Shown: positions 22,495 to 34,326, counted from the first letter of the stretch. The stretch is DNA of 64,000 nucleotides from Tricholoma matsutake (GCA_026075535.2 AP026538.1:8432001-8496000); one strand, 5' to 3'. A program made the numbers and translations. Notes: generated from the letters alone by a model not told the origin.

Positions 22495-22930
22495 CATGCT
22501 CATACTGCACTACATACCATTCCCACAGGTGTGATGACAAAGCACAAAGCTGCGTCACCACACCTGCCAGCTCATCATTCTCCCACCACCACCACCAACG
22601 ATGACGATGATGACCACAGCTGCCTCCCCACCTCAACCACCACCACCACCACCATACCCACTCCCACTCCCACTCCTGTGCTGTCAAGAGGGGCCAATGG
22701 CCATCAATGGACACAAGTAGCCCAAACGACGGAATCATCGTTTGGGCCACGGTAAGTTTTTTTTTTTCCTTCATTTCTTGTTTTCTAAACTAACTAACCT
22801 CTTTCTTTTGTTTTTTAGGTCCTAAACTACAGGGTAACAATGGACGGATGGATGGGCCCTAGGCATGTTTTTTTTTTTCCCTTTAATTTTGAGTTTACAC
22901 TAACTGTTTTTCTTTCATCTTCTAGGTTCT
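22495..22930 (+). repeat. Intron-like module with CCCAAACGA hairpin (copy in element F)
   Basis: After a CACCAC/GATGAC-rich stretch, the inverted pair CCCAAACGA...TCGTTTGGG (22717-22743) is followed by GGTAAG, a T-run, ACTAACTAAC and TTTTTTAGG (about 22750-22820). A second such intron-like block follows directly (AGGCATG, T-run, CACTAACTG, CTTCTAGG, about 22861-22927). Similar modules lie at 33640-33860 (reverse), 50440-50530, 62255-62362 and 62645-62740. Confidence 0.6.
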
Positions 22931-23724
22931 AAGCTGTTGGTAACAGTGGAGGGACGCAAGATGACCCTGACGATGCCGCCAGGGCCCCACCATGAACACC
23001 CATGGAGACAAAGAGGGACAGGGAGGGAGACGAGGAAGTGATGACAATGATGACAATGACAGGGAGGGGGAGATGAGAAGGTGGAGGGGGAGATGAGGGG
23101 AAGGCAATGGGCACCAGCACTGGACAAGATGAGGGTGGCAAGGGACAATGAGGGGGGGACGACGAGGGGGTGGGGACAATGAGATGGCACCCCGAACGAC
23201 ACACCACTCACCACCAGCCTCGCAAGCAACTGCTTGTGGGGTGGACAGTGGGTGGAATGATGACGAGGAGGGGGAGATGAGGGAGGAGGAGATGAGGGAC
23301 ACACAGGGGACACCATGCCACTGCCATGAGCATCTGCTTATGGGGTGGATCGTGGGGTCTACAAGAAGGAGACAGTGCCCCAACACCCGAACCCCACCGC
23401 TGCGAGCTTTGCTCATAGGGTGGAATGGGTGCTAATGGCCATGTCACCACCTCCACACTGAAACACAACGCACCACCACTCCCTCCCCTCCCACAAAATG
23501 GGGGGGGTGGTTTTTTGTTTTTGTAGAATTTTAGATAGTATAATTAATTGTCTCCCCCCTGCATTTGCATCGGGGGGTATTTTTTCAGTCTATATTAGTT
23601 ATATTAGTTCCTCACGTCTTCACGAGGGCTAATCAATTTTTTTTTGAGCTCTCGTGAGGGAGGTTAAAAATATGTGAACTATCCCTAAGTGCATTAAATG
23701 GACTTTGTATTACATATTTAATAA

Positions 23725-23815
23725 TTCTCCTGTGGCTCAACTGGTTGAGTGCTTGTTTAGTCATCATGTGACTTACATCCCATGGTCCATGGTTCAATCC
23801 CTGCTTTACCCACTT
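23725..23815 (+). ncRNA. tRNA-like sequence with A and B boxes
   Basis: TGTGGCTCAACTGGTTGAGT matches an A box with D-arm, and GGTTCAATCC is a clear B box about 40 bases beyond. The spacing is longer than for a compact tRNA and would need a long variable arm or intron. The acceptor ends do not pair by eye. Probably a tRNA-derived SINE remnant. Confidence 0.5.
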
Positions 23816-24008
23816 ATTTTGTAAGCACTTGGGGAAAGTTAAGTCTTCCAAAATGTGGTAGTCCGACTTCATGTTGGAATTGCATAGGACTTTACTAGGA
23901 CTTTACTAGGAATTTCTTGGAAACAACAGTACATGGTCATCAAGATACATTCCGATTGGATTCCTATCGGACTACTAGGACTAGTGTCGGACTAGTAGGA
24001 CTCCTATC

Positions 24009-24833
24009 TAGTGTTTAAGGGTCCAGTCCAGTTCGGTTTTTTGACCCAAAAACGTAAAGACCGCAACCTAAACCAGTCCAGGACCGACCCAGATACTGCT
24101 AGAACCAAACTGGACCACCTAGGACCAGTCCTTTCTGGTTAAAAGACCGAAAAAGACCGGTTAAGACTGGTTTAGACCAATGTTTTGTCATGAAATTTGT
24201 CGTATTAATATAACCCATATGTATCTTATCAAATATTACCCGGACCTTATAACCACTGTACAGATGGATAGACATTGTAATCCCCCATCATTCAGTCTAA
24301 CTTTTAAGACATTTCATCAACATTTGACTTGGCTATGATCAATATAAAAATACATCTACTGAATGACTAAGAAATGTAATGTGACAACCATAAATTATGT
24401 GATGCATAGCATGCATTGACAAATGGTGGGAGTATTATTATACATGTTAGTCCTATGATCATTAATAGAATCAAGCAAATGATCAACATATGAGTAAGAT
24501 GAAATGAAAATCAATCTGATACAACAAAATACTCATACAAAAATAGATTTGGTTATATCTTGCTCACTTCTTAACCATTTTTTATGAACCAGAGGTCGAA
24601 TTCTCCGGATTTCATGTGGGAACATGGTCCAATATATGTTCCCATGATAAAACTGGTCCTAACCAGTTTAGACCGGTTTTCTTTGGTTTTACAACATTTT
24701 TCAAAATGGAAAGACTGCTAACTGAACTGCAAAAGACCGGTCCATAAATAGACCACTGGTCCAGTCTTTTCTGGTCCAATTCAGTCCAATTTCAGTCTTT
24801 TTTTGGTCCTATGGACTGGACCCTTCAACACTA
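24009..24833. mobile_element. hAT-like non-autonomous element 1
   Basis: 825 bp with inverted termini TAGTGTTTAAGGGTCCAGTC and (inverse of the right end) TAGTGTTGAAGGGTCCAGTC. Flanked by CTCCTATC (24001-24008) and CTCCTATT (24834-24841), an 8 bp duplication with one mismatch, as in the hAT superfamily. Internally AT-rich with repeated GACCGG/CCAGTC subterminal motifs. No transposase. Confidence 0.85.
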
Positions 24834-24915
24834 CTCCTATTGGATTCCAATTGGACTCTTATTGGAAAACTCAGACTCCTAGGACTCCGATAGGAATATG
24901 GGGGGGAGTGCAAAG

Positions 24916-25792
24916 TTTACGGTATCAACCACAAAATGTCAATAGTGTATCAATATATCACCCACAAATGGATGGCTTGTCTGAATGATCCAACAAAACA
25001 ATAATTCAATCACTATGTTTCCATGTGGAATGCACCCAAAAGGGATGGGCACAAGCTTTGCCACAGGTACATTTCCATATGATGAACACCCTAAACTCAT
25101 CCACCAGCTTTTCACCTGTTGTCCTCAAGACTGGATGGTCTCCCTGACTAACTCCTCCCTTTATCCCCATGCCTGCGACAAACGCCAAACTTACAATTGA
25201 CGATGCCTCCACACAAGTGCTCACTGCAGAATTCATCAGCTACATGGAATCCCTCACATTAGAAGCAAAAGACAACCTCCTCACTTCAAAAATCACACAA
25301 GCACACTTTGCTAACAGAGACCATAATGGAGAGCCTGAATACAGTATTGGCAACAAGGTCTTGCTCACAATGGCACACTGATGGCACAAATATATGCAAG
25401 CTAAGAATGGGCACATCACAAAGTTCATGCCACGATACAATGGACTGTACAAAGTTATACAGGCATTCCCTGAGGACTCCACATACTGTCTGAGGCTGCC
25501 ACCAATCTCAAAAATGCACCCCAACTTCCATGTATCCAAATTACAACCTTTCCTCCCAAACAACGATGAGAGCTACCCTGGAAGAAAATGTGCGATGCCT
25601 GGTGCAATCATTACAGTGGAAGGAAGCACCAAATATTTTATTGAGAAGCTGTTGGACTGTCGACCTCAAGGTTGGGAGAAGCAATATCTTGTGCAACGGG
25701 TCAGTTATGGACCAGAACACAACCTTTGGCTACCATGGAGCAAACTACTCAAGAGTCGAAACAGTGGCCTTGGAAGCTTTCAAACAAAATGA
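24916..25792 (+). pseudogene. gypsy A integrase end and chromodomain
   Basis: SIYHPQMDGLSE gives the third catalytic Glu region. HVECTQKGW then follows in another frame. The C-terminal domain is AKLTIDDASTQVLTAEFISY, EYSIGNKVLLTMAH, then PRYNGLYKVIQAFPEDSTYC, and HPNFHVSKLQPFLPN. A chromodomain closes it: KYFIEKLLDCRPQGWEKQYL, YGPEHNLWLPWSKL, ending at a stop at 25790-25792. Shifts and at least two stops are present. Confidence 0.85.
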
Positions 25793-25828
25793 CTAGAGTG
25801 CACATGAATTTTTGAGAGCAATAGAGGG

Positions 25829-26048
25829 TGTAAGAGTGCCTCTTACTCTTTCTGCACCATGACTTTGTTCCTTACATTCCTCATGTCACCCATTTACCTT
25901 ACCTAATGTCCATGATCACATCTTAATCACATGGCCCCAGATCATTATTGTACAATGTAAACTAATACTTTTCTTATCTTGAATTCATACCATCATCTAG
26001 TTTACATCATTCCATCTCTTAAGTGTTGGGACCTCTAACTCTCTTCCA
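25829..26048 (+). repeat. 3' LTR of gypsy A
   Basis: Starts TGTAAGAGTGCC and ends CTCTTCCA, followed by the duplicated TTCCC. The preceding GAGAGCAATAGAGGG is purine-rich and in the place of the polypurine tract. Confidence 0.9.
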
Positions 26049-26400
26049 TTCCCAAGATGCCTCAACAGAATAGTAAGCAGGGAAAGTGTCACTCTTGGCA
26101 GAAAGGAGGGATGTGTGACCAAAGTTAGAAGCATCATCAAGAATAGTCCAGAAGTATGAAGTCTTCTGCAGAGTAAGAGTGGGAAATGGTCCACGTGTGT
26201 CCATGTGTAGAAGATCACAGATGTCACTTGCATGGTTACCATGATGATTGAATGGAAGGTGAGGTTGCTTGCCAACCAGACATGGAATGCAATGTGAATG
26301 TTGAAAAGATCCCTTAAGCTCAATTCTGGTAGCATAGTCCTTTGTCAAGGCTGCATATGTAGCATCCTGACCAAGATGACCAAACCGACAGTGTCAAAGA
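26049..26400 (-). pseudogene. copia GAG-pre-integrase and integrase N-terminal part
   Basis: Minus-strand reading: ELKGSFQHSHCIPCLVGKQ (H-x-C-x2-C of the HHCC region), LLHMDTRGPFPTLTLQKTSY, FWTILDDASNFGHTSLLSAK. The first D of HMDTRGP and the DDAS string are characteristic of copia integrase. It runs directly into the fragment at 3872 across gypsy A (VEASWE then LKSG). Confidence 0.85.
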
Positions 26401-26439
26401 TCTGGTGTGATCTCAACATGAGGAAAGACTGAAAGAGCC

Positions 26440-27672
26440 AAATTGACAGAAGCACCAGCAATCAGAATCAGAGGTGGTAAAAGGAAGTCACATGGTAGAA
26501 AGGACAGGTGACAATAAAGTTTTGCATCAAAGGAAAGATGTGCAAGTGGCAAGTTTGTTGGAAAATGAATGGTGGTCCTGTCATGATCAAAGACAATCTA
26601 TCACAGTTTGCTGTCTGGACAGAAGCTGCACATTCAGGATCATAAGACCAGAATCCAGAGCAGTCACAAAAAATATGATTGGTACAACCAGAATCCAGAA
26701 TGCTGTTATATTGTTGCTGGAAAGCAGCAAAGGCGATGGGACCTTCACTCTGAATGATGTCATACAATGGTGAGGATAGAAGGTCATCATGGCCAGGAGG
26801 CGGCATGACCCTGAAGGATACCAAACTCAATTCACACATGCAATAAGTGTCAAAGAAATAATCTGTATTGAGAGGAGTAGAAGAATGAACATGCAAGGGG
26901 CAGCAAATTCAGGAGAAGTGGTATCACTATGTGGGGAATCATCATGAAGTGAGTCTGTATTGGGGATCTCAGTATCACCAACAGGAAGCTCTGTATCAGT
27001 GAGATGAGCCTGAGCCACCACCTGTTGATTACGATAGCCATCAGGCATATTGGCAAACCTGCAAGTCTGATCCAATGGTTTATTGGGCACCCAAAAAGAT
27101 GAATGTGAAGTTTGTCAGTTTGGCTAAGAAACAGATGCAATAGCAGAAGCCTAAGGTAGAGGTACAGGTGCAGAAGAAGTAGGAGCAGCTGATGGAAGGA
27201 AAGACAAGGTTCCAGAGTTACAAGGAGGTCACATGACCATAGCACATTGAAAGTCTTTATCCAAATCAAGGACATCATCTGCAATTACACTAAACTGGGG
27301 AAGAGGTGAGCCAAAAGGATGCTTCAGAGCTTCCCACACATGATCACAAATGCCAGTGTATTGAGGAGCAGTAGGTAAATGGTCCATGAACTCCTGTAGT
27401 GCCTCATGCTGATCCATAGCCTAGCCAGAGCTCTCTAGCTGATTGATACCAGCACACCAAGTAGTGATGTGCTCCTGAGAGATGCATGCACCAGTATTGG
27501 GGAGCAACAAGCAAGCAGAAGGTGACAAGCAGCCAAAAAGTACACTCAAGGCTGCACCATCCTGTCAACACCAAAGATGATATGCAGCGAGTGATGCCCA
27601 GTCAGAAGTTCAGGTAACACTACAGTAAAAGACATGGGAAGAGTTCCCTGATTATCAGGCTGTTGCTCCATG
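26440..27672 (-). pseudogene. copia gag and protease
   Basis: Starts with MEQQPDNQGTLPMSFTVVLP at 27672. Later come DWASLAAYHL, the gag core ending MDQHEALQEFMDHLPTAPQY and PLPQFSVIADDVLDL (27417-27229), then a Pro/Ser-rich region. The protease is SEGPIAFAAFQQQYNSILDS followed by GCTNHIF (26680-26620), where copia proteases have ILDSGATxHI. Many stops and frame changes are present. Confidence 0.75.
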
Positions 27673-28355
27673 ATGAAGGGAAAGTATTATCATAGATATA
27701 GAGGATCAATGGGATTATCAGGATATGACATCAATAAGAGATCATGAATGTAAAGTTTGAGACTGGCTCAAGTCACAAAAAGAGTGAAACCACCAGGGTG
27801 AGTTGTCCAATGAAGCTAACCAGCATAATATTGAGTAGATCCATGACTAAAAGAGGCCCATAACCTGTAGGTCCAGACCTAGATGAAGGTACTGTAGAAA
27901 GTTAATCCTAGTATAAACAAGATCAGACTACAAGTACAGTGAGTAGCGATCAATGAGGATGCAGTATAAATGATGCTCACCTCAGTCTCTATACAAGTGA
28001 CTGAGGTAGCAATGTATCTAACTATCATATATATATATACATATCATGAGTGACAAAGAGAATAAAGGGAAAAGGGACAAGGGGAAGCATGAGACAGACT
28101 GTATGCACGCATCACAGGTGGAAGCATGAGATGGACCGTATGCATGCATCAAAGGGGGAAGCTAAATATAGCACATGCATCAAGAGATGCATCAATGGTG
28201 AAACTCATGGTGCATTTTCAACAGGTACATGTATCCTCAGAGGTCAGCTGATGTGGTGGTAGACAACTGAGGATGTGAGACCAGCTAATCAACTTGGTAA
28301 TGGAGTTGTGTCACATGGGTCATATATAAATGGATGGGATGAATATACTGTAACA
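27673..28355 (-). repeat. Probable copia leader and 5' LTR region
   Basis: Non-coding. It contains an AT repeat (28028-28040) and several GCATGCATCA motifs (28090-28200). The right edge TGTAACA at 28349-28355 would suit an LTR end. The matching 3' LTR is outside the window, so its limits cannot be fixed. Confidence 0.35.
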
Positions 28356-29001
28356 CTATCATCTTTGCCACCTATAGATCCCACTAATCACCTTTTCTTA
28401 GAGGTGGAGCAGGGGTGTCCTCCACCTCTAACAAGACAGTGTCAGGGCCTCCTTCAATAAATATGATGTTGAAAATAAATATCCTCCACAACCCTAACTG
28501 AGAGCTAACCTTAACCAAGACAGCTAACCAACCAATCCTAACCCTGCACATGTGTCTCCTTCCCATAACTCTGGCTTATATAATATCTCTATTTGAGCCC
28601 ATAAAATCACATGACTAAAGTGCAAAAATTTATAGGGAACATTTTAGCACTGTTGGGGGGCTCTTGAACTCATACTACCATATACAAAGTACAGTGGCGC
28701 TGATACTCTGCATCGCCGGATGTCTCTCTACCACCAAACAGAGACATTTTTCAACCTTGAATGCACCAATGTGCTCTAATAGCCACCTTGGCAGCCCCCA
28801 TTTCGCCATAAGCCTCTCCAGAATCTCGAGAGTTGCCCAGTCACTTGTTAACTGAGCCAAGAGCACAAACACTCCCCCCACCAGCGACAAACCTTTGAAC
28901 AAAGGGATCAGTGCCACCCCCTGACATAGCTGGCCCTAATGTGCATGCATCACCCAAGAAACACCACAATCAACATGCTCCGACACTGAAAGGGATCACC
29001 C

Positions 29002-30386
29002 ATGTCTTTAGCACCACAACATGTGTTCTCAGCATCTGATGACCCAGTGACCTCATCTCATACAAAAACTCCCCAATCCAAAACCATGGCCCCCAGCCTC
29101 TTCCTTCTATCTGCAACAATCTCCACAACCCTTTACATGAGCATTCCCATGCCTCCCTCCAAGTTTATGAACACCAACTCTGGCCCCAATAAACGTGGCC
29201 ATTCTGGAAGCCACTCAGATGCCCGCATCAAGAAAGCAGCCAAAGACAAACAGGGTGCCTCCACCTCCTCAATGGCTGATAGCCACTCAGCTAATGAACT
29301 GAGTGCTGCCCCTCAGGTACATCTTTCTCACACTTCCAAATTCTCTACTCTGACCCCACCAAAGGACTCCTCCTCATCCCCCCCTGCGAGGATCCCCCAA
29401 ACAATTGAACACTGGCCTCCCCCTACCTGTCCCCCCTTTACCTTTCAGGGCAAAATATGTAATGGCACCATGACACTCAATAATGGTCTCCGGATCACTG
29501 CCCCCCCTCCAACAGCTTCCCCACACCCCAAATCTGCTGCCCCATCTGGCACAATGTGTCAGATGAGCTAGTCTTCCACTGGTCTCCCAAGCCTGGCCCG
29601 AAACTCTGGGCCCGCCCATGGTGTGCTCACTATGAGGAAAATGCCCAGGGAGTCATAGGGAGGATCCTCTCTCTCATTACCAAGATTATTGCTCCTTGAT
29701 CCTCCAAAGACATAATTGTTAGCCCCCCATCAAACAAGTTCAACAATGGGGAATGTCTCACCTCCCCCTGGTACTTCCTTGTTATGGGCCTCTCACAGGA
29801 TGTCGTCAATGCTCTCACCCAGCTTGCAGTCTGCTCAACCGCTGAGCTCACCATTTTCTTCACCCCCTTCCAACAAGTCCTACCCTCCTACATCTGCACC
29901 ATAAAAAACCTAACTTACCCAAATGCTCCCGAGAGCAACGCACTGGTCACAGCCCTTGTTCACTCCACAATAACCTCAAATCCAGATGTTTCCTCATTTA
30001 TTCACAGCAGGCTCCCTGATCCTGATGCAGAGGCAGCCATCAAAGTCCTCTGCTCCATCCACATCTCAAGCCTAAAAATTGCCATTTCCCCTGATAATCT
30101 CTGCACAATCTGGAATTTCTACTGTGACAACCCCCCTCGCCTATCCTTTGACGACTTCCATGCCTGGACTGACCTAATCAGAAACCTCCATTTCAACTCC
30201 CTCGACTATGGTGTGGGCGCTGACCATTTCAACAACCAATTCTTTTGTTTGAACTGCAAATTCTATAACCACCCCTCTGGTCTCTGCCCCTCCCCCTGCC
30301 TTGTGGGATGGCTTGGCCCATCTGCCAGCATCAAAGAAGATACTGACATCTACACTGTGACCTCCCCCAAATCACCCCCTGCCTGA
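29002..30386 (+). pseudogene. LINE ORF1 (gag-like)
   Basis: Two main open parts in different frames (29002-29571, low-complexity Ser/Thr/Pro; 29784-30386, 200 codons). The second has AELTIFFTPFQQVLPSYICT, IKVLCSIHISSLKIAISPD, IWNFYCDNPPRLSFDDFHAW, and a Cys/His end CLNCKFYNHPSGLCPSPCL followed by GWLGPS. The same layout occurs in ORF1 of basidiomycete LINEs, where it probably binds RNA. Stops between 29572 and 29783 and a shift break it. Confidence 0.7.
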
Positions 30387-31101
30387 AACAAGAACACTGG
30401 CTGGGTCCCTCACACCCCTGTCAGAGGAAGGCATGGAAGGGGTCATAAATAAGATTCCATACATAATATATACCTTTGTTAAAACCTTCCACACTATCAT
30501 GTCCTTTTATGTCATACAGTTTCCAATACATGAGCTCAATCACCTTATCGCAACAACTGCCTTTTTGTGAGGGAATCAGCACCTTGCTCAAGAAATAGAA
30601 GGAATAGTTGTTAATCATGGTACCACTGGGGGGCCTACATTTACTGGTCATTAGCTTGCTAATGGGGCAGGAAAGCCCCCAGGTACAAACAAGTAAATGG
30701 CAACCTATTGAGGTCAACAGACAAGCTGTGCTGAGAAGCTGAAGTCCTAAGGATCAGTAAGTAATGCCTCACCCCTACTAACTGCTCTCCTTCATGACAG
30801 AGTCCTTTGACACAAACGAGATTTTGCACATCCCGTAATCAAGGTTGTAAAAATGGGTATGTAATTGTTCAACTGCTAATAATACAGAAAATTGCATGGG
30901 AGGATTGTATGGCCCAAACCCCAACCCAGCTTTGTCTGGAGGGGTTCAGGAAGCCGTCACCCATCACCCTGATAATGGTCAAGCTGGGAACCCAGATGGC
31001 TCCCATGTGAGTGCCTCACAGACTCCTCAGACTGATGCCCCCCCACAGAATGACACACTGCTCCTCCCAAAATTACCCCAAGGGATTCAGGAACAAACCC
31101 C
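30387..31101 (+). other. LINE region between ORF1 and ORF2
   Basis: No clear gene. A plus-strand Pro/Gln-rich open stretch (30896-31222) probably belongs to the ORF1 end or ORF2 leader. A 98-codon minus-strand frame (30421-30717) has no recognisable domain and is likely fortuitous. Confidence 0.4.
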
Positions 31102-31209
31102 TTGGCCACACAAGCTGATCACAGACCACATCAGTCTAGACAATGGAGATACCATCTGTCCCAACTCCCTCACCAGGAGCAACATCCCCAGGCATTCCAC
31201 AAAAGGACA

Positions 31210-32420
31210 AAAGCTTCACTAAAATTAGCCTCACTAAATATGAGAGGATGCTGGCATGGCAGCATTGACAAATGGAATCATGTAAACCAACTTGTCCGAA
31301 CAGAGAAAATTGGTATTCTATCCCTCCAAGAAACTCATCTCACCCCTGTTGCAGAAATGAGCCTTAATAATTTATTCAAACAAAGACTTCACATCATTTC
31401 TTCCATTGATCCACAACACACCATCTCTGGTGGTGTTGCAATTGTGCTAAACAAAAATATTGCTAATGTCCACAACATTAAGAAATATGTACTCATCCCA
31501 GGCTGTGCCATGCTAGTATCAGTCCCATGGCACCAAAGCATGGAGATTCACATCTTAGTTATTTATGCCCCCAATTCTGTGAATGAGAACCAACAATTCT
31601 GGTCTGACATTGTGTCCAACCTGAGAGATCCTCTAATTCCTCCCCCAGATATTTTGCTAGGTGACTTCAATTTTGTAGAAGATGCCCTTGACAGGCTCCC
31701 CTCCAGATGTGACAGTGAAAATATAACAGACTCCTTCTTGGTGCTCAAATCAAACCTTGACCTCCATGATGGCTGGCATCAAGCAAACCCTGACAATATT
31801 ACCTTCACCTATTCCCAATCCCCTGCACAAGGTGGTAGCAGCTCATGAATTGACAGAATCTATCTGTGTAATGCCCTAATACCATTCAGCAATGACTGGG
31901 ACATTTCAGCCCCAGGAATCATGACAGACCACCAGCTAATATCAGCAAGAATCTCTGATAACCGCATGCCTGACATAGGGAAAGGTAGATGGACACTCCC
32001 ACTTTTCATTCTGAAAGACAAAAACCTAACAAGAGAAATGATATCCCTTGGTGTAGACTTACACAAATCTCTAGAAGAAAATACTAACAACTGCACAGCA
32101 TTGAAAAACCCCCAAACTATTTTCAAAGACTTTAAGGATAAAGCCCATACTACTTGTAAAGCCTTTGCCAAAAAGGCGATTCCCCAAGCAAAAATTGAGA
32201 TCCAGAAAATGTGTGATAAGATGAAAAGCTCCCTAAGAGACCCATCTCTTGACACAGAAGAAAAATGTCTATTACATGCCACTCTGCAAGAGAGGATAAA
32301 CAAGGAAGAGTGCAACCTCCACCAATCTGTATAGGATAATTTAGCAGCCAAAATGCAATACAAGGATGAAAATGCTGCCAGCAAATTTTGGGCTCGTAGT
32401 GTAAAAGAAAAAAAAACCAA
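31210..32420 (+). pseudogene. LINE ORF2 endonuclease domain
   Basis: All landmarks of an apurinic-type (EEP) endonuclease are present: SLNMRGCW (Asn), LSLQETHL (catalytic Glu), GGVAIVLNK, LVIYAPNSVNENQQF, LLGDFNFVEDALDRL (Asp and Asn), then IDRIYL and MTDHQLISARI (Asp-His). A stop (TGA at 31846-31848) interrupts it just before IDRIYL. The linker to RT follows, with a stop at 32332-32334. The domain nicks the target DNA for target-primed reverse transcription. Confidence 0.85.
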
Positions 32421-32469
32421 GAGACACCATTCTTGAACTTCAAACCCTAAACTCCCCAGACAACCAACC

Positions 32470-32673
32470 TATATATGAGGCACAATCTAAAAAGATGGCC
32501 AACCTAGCAAAAACTTTCTATGAAAATCTCCAATCAGCCAACTTAGCAGCTGAGCCCCAGTGCACTGCTGCAACCGAGGAAATCCTTAGTAATGTTAATG
32601 CAAGGCTGACAACTGACCAGCATGACTACCTTAACCAGCCAATCACTGGTGATGAAATTGCAATGGTCCTGAA
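32470..32673 (+). pseudogene. LINE ORF2 reverse transcriptase, N-terminal piece
   Basis: QSKKMANLAKTFYENLQS and LNQPITGDEIAMVLN, the entry to RT motif 0. It is cut at 32674 by hAT-like element 2 and continues exactly at 34335 once one GTCCTGAA is removed. Confidence 0.8.
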
Positions 32674-34326
32674 TAGTGTTTGAAAGTCCGGCTTGGTCTG
32701 GTTTTTTTCCATTTTAGGATGAAACCGGAACTGCAACTGGCTCAATTACATTCAGAAGTTAAGAAAAACCAGACTGAACTGCATGTAGTTGGTTCACTGC
32801 AGTTCAGTCCGACTTGACCACCAGTTATGGTTGGTTTGACCACAACCAGTTGTCAAATGACTCGTGCCGGTCTAAACTGGTGTAAACTACACAATTATAT
32901 ACATACTAATGATATTCTAAGAGTAAAATGAATCCCCTCACAGGCAGGGGCCTGCGAGCGGGCATGTGGATAATAAAATTAAAAAAGACCTAAGAAAACT
33001 GGTCAGCTAGCACAAAAAATCAGAAAATAGAAAAAACCTTCCACATTTGGAGCAAGGGGAACCTCCGCAGGCATTGTGCTCATCGTCAGGCATTGGCATG
33101 GCATGAGGCATTGGTGTTGGCATCTGGTGTTGGCATTGGTGCATCTGGCATTGGCATTGGTGCATCTGGTGTTGGCATTGGTGCTGGTGTCGGTGTTGGT
33201 GCTGGTGTTTGTGTCCTCGTCTGGCATTGGTGTTGGTGCTGGTGCTGGCATCTGGCATTTGCATTTGCATCCTCGTCTGGTGTTGGCATAACATCGTCTG
33301 CTGGTGTCTTCATCTGGTGTCAGCCTTGTCGTCCGCTGTCCTCACCGTCGTCTGGTGTTGGTGGTAGTGTCCTTGTCAGTCCTGTCATTGTTGTCTGGCA
33401 TGCATTAGGTGTTGGTGTTTGTGTCATCGTAGTTTGCTGGCATCATTGTGGTTTGCTGGCATTGTTGTAGTTTGCTGGTGTCATTGTCATCTGGTCTCAG
33501 CATCATTGTCTGGCATTGCTTGTGTTACCACCCTACAGGCAGGGGCTCGCAGGCATGGTGTGGTGATTGGGTGTAGGCATCGTCAAAAGATTAAGAACCT
33601 AAGAACAATGACAAAATATCAAGTTAGTTAAAAAAACAACGAATCAATGATAAAAAAACATACTCAAGGCCCAAACAATGTGACTGGCATTGTCTGGGCT
33701 GGTTGTGTTGGTCCATTTGTGGCTATGGTGTTGTTATCAAAAGGTAAGAACCTAAAACAATGACAAAATAGTTAGTTAGCTCAAAAACAATGAATCAATA
33801 ATAAAGAAACATACCTAAGGCCCAGATGATGTGACTGGCATCATCTGGGCAGGCTGTGTTGGTTTGTTTGTAGTGATGGTGTAGTGGGAAGCGTGGTGGT
33901 TGATGTGGAAGGTGGGTGACACAGTGTTGGTTGTTTGGCGGTCGTGTGAAAGATGTTTGAAAGTGGTGCCACTTTCTTTTCTCGGTTGTGCACACATGAC
34001 AAAATGGTCTGTGTGCAGCCTCACAGTATATAAACCCTTGCTTTTTGTGTTATTTCTCTTGGGCATGTCCCAGTATTATTTTACTTTAGTTATTATTACA
34101 TTTGAATACAATTAAATTACATCTACTATAGTGTGTAGACTGAGGTCAGTTAGAACCAGTTAGAACCGGTTTCAATCGACTTTAAATAAGTATTCAAATC
34201 AATGCAACTGCAACCAATAGGCTGGGAAAATGAGGGCAACCGCAACTGCAAAATAACCAAACCACAGTCCAGTTCAGCTCGGTTCTGGTTTTTTTCCGGT
34301 TCGATGAACCAGACTTTCAAACACTA
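32674..34326. mobile_element. hAT-like non-autonomous element 2
   Basis: 1653 bp with inverted ends TAGTGTTTGAAAGTCCGG and TAGTGTTTGAAAGTCTGG (right end inverted). Perfect 8 bp duplication GTCCTGAA (32666-32673, 34327-34334). Subterminal CCAGTT/AACTGG motifs recur. Inside is a CATCTGGTGTTGGCATTGGT minisatellite and two reverse copies of the intron-like module. No transposase. Confidence 0.92.
33085..33300 (+). repeat. TGGTGTTGGCATTGG-type minisatellite
   Basis: Degenerate 12-18 bp repeat made of GGCATTGGTG, CATCTGGTGTTGG and GGTGCTGGTGTTGG. It creates long His/Gln/Ala/Pro-type frames on both strands that are not genes. Looser copies continue to about 33520. Confidence 0.85.

Larger units (their letters stand above)
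22106..24915. mobile_element. TIR element F (non-autonomous)
   Basis: Terminal inverted repeats CTTTACACTCCCCCCCATAT at the left and the inverse of CTTTGCACTCCCCCCCATAT at the right, followed by TCCTATxGGAxTCC sub-repeats rich in GGAATCCGAT. It splits gypsy A integrase. No transposase is visible. It carries two tRNA-like sequences, an intron-like module with hairpin, and a hAT-like insertion (24009-24833). The target-site duplication is not clear: TTTAC occurs at the left edge and just beyond the right edge. Confidence 0.7.
3873..26048 (+). mobile_element. gypsy A: chromoviral Ty3 element, expanded to 22 kb by insertions
   Basis: LTRs of 220 bp at both ends (3873-4092 and 25829-26048, TGTAAGAGTGCC...CTCTTCCA) and a perfect TSD TTCCC (3868-3872, 26049-26053) define one integration event into copia integrase. 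Its own coding sequence is in pieces: gag 4570-5306, gag end and protease 13762-14369, RT 14403-15078, RNase H 15117-15503, integrase 15395-15955, 21944-22105 and 24916-25400, chromodomain to 25792. Gypsy B, the tandem unit T and element F separate these pieces. Stops and frame changes are frequent, so the element is inactive. Confidence 0.9.
2812..28355 (-). mobile_element. Ty1/copia retrotransposon, base layer of the left nest
   Basis: A minus-strand copia element. Reading from right to left it has gag (from 27672), protease, GAG-pre-integrase and integrase start (26400-26049); then gypsy A intervenes; then integrase core (3872-3715), a solo LTR, and integrase C-terminal region (3283-2812). 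Frames and protein order continue across each insertion once the target-site duplications are allowed for. Reverse transcriptase and RNase H would lie left of gypsy C, outside the window. The right end is tentative: a TGTAACA terminus at 28349-28355. Confidence 0.75.

Noticed and set aside
22915..23468. Ser/Pro/His-rich frames of up to 164 codons on the minus strand in element F
   Set aside because: Low complexity over a GGGGGAGATGAGG-type stretch, overlapping in three frames, no domain.
33003..33300. Pro/Thr/Asn- or His/Gln-rich open frames over the minisatellite in hAT-like element 2
   Set aside because: They arise from a short tandem repeat, exist in several frames and on both strands, and have no start context or domain.
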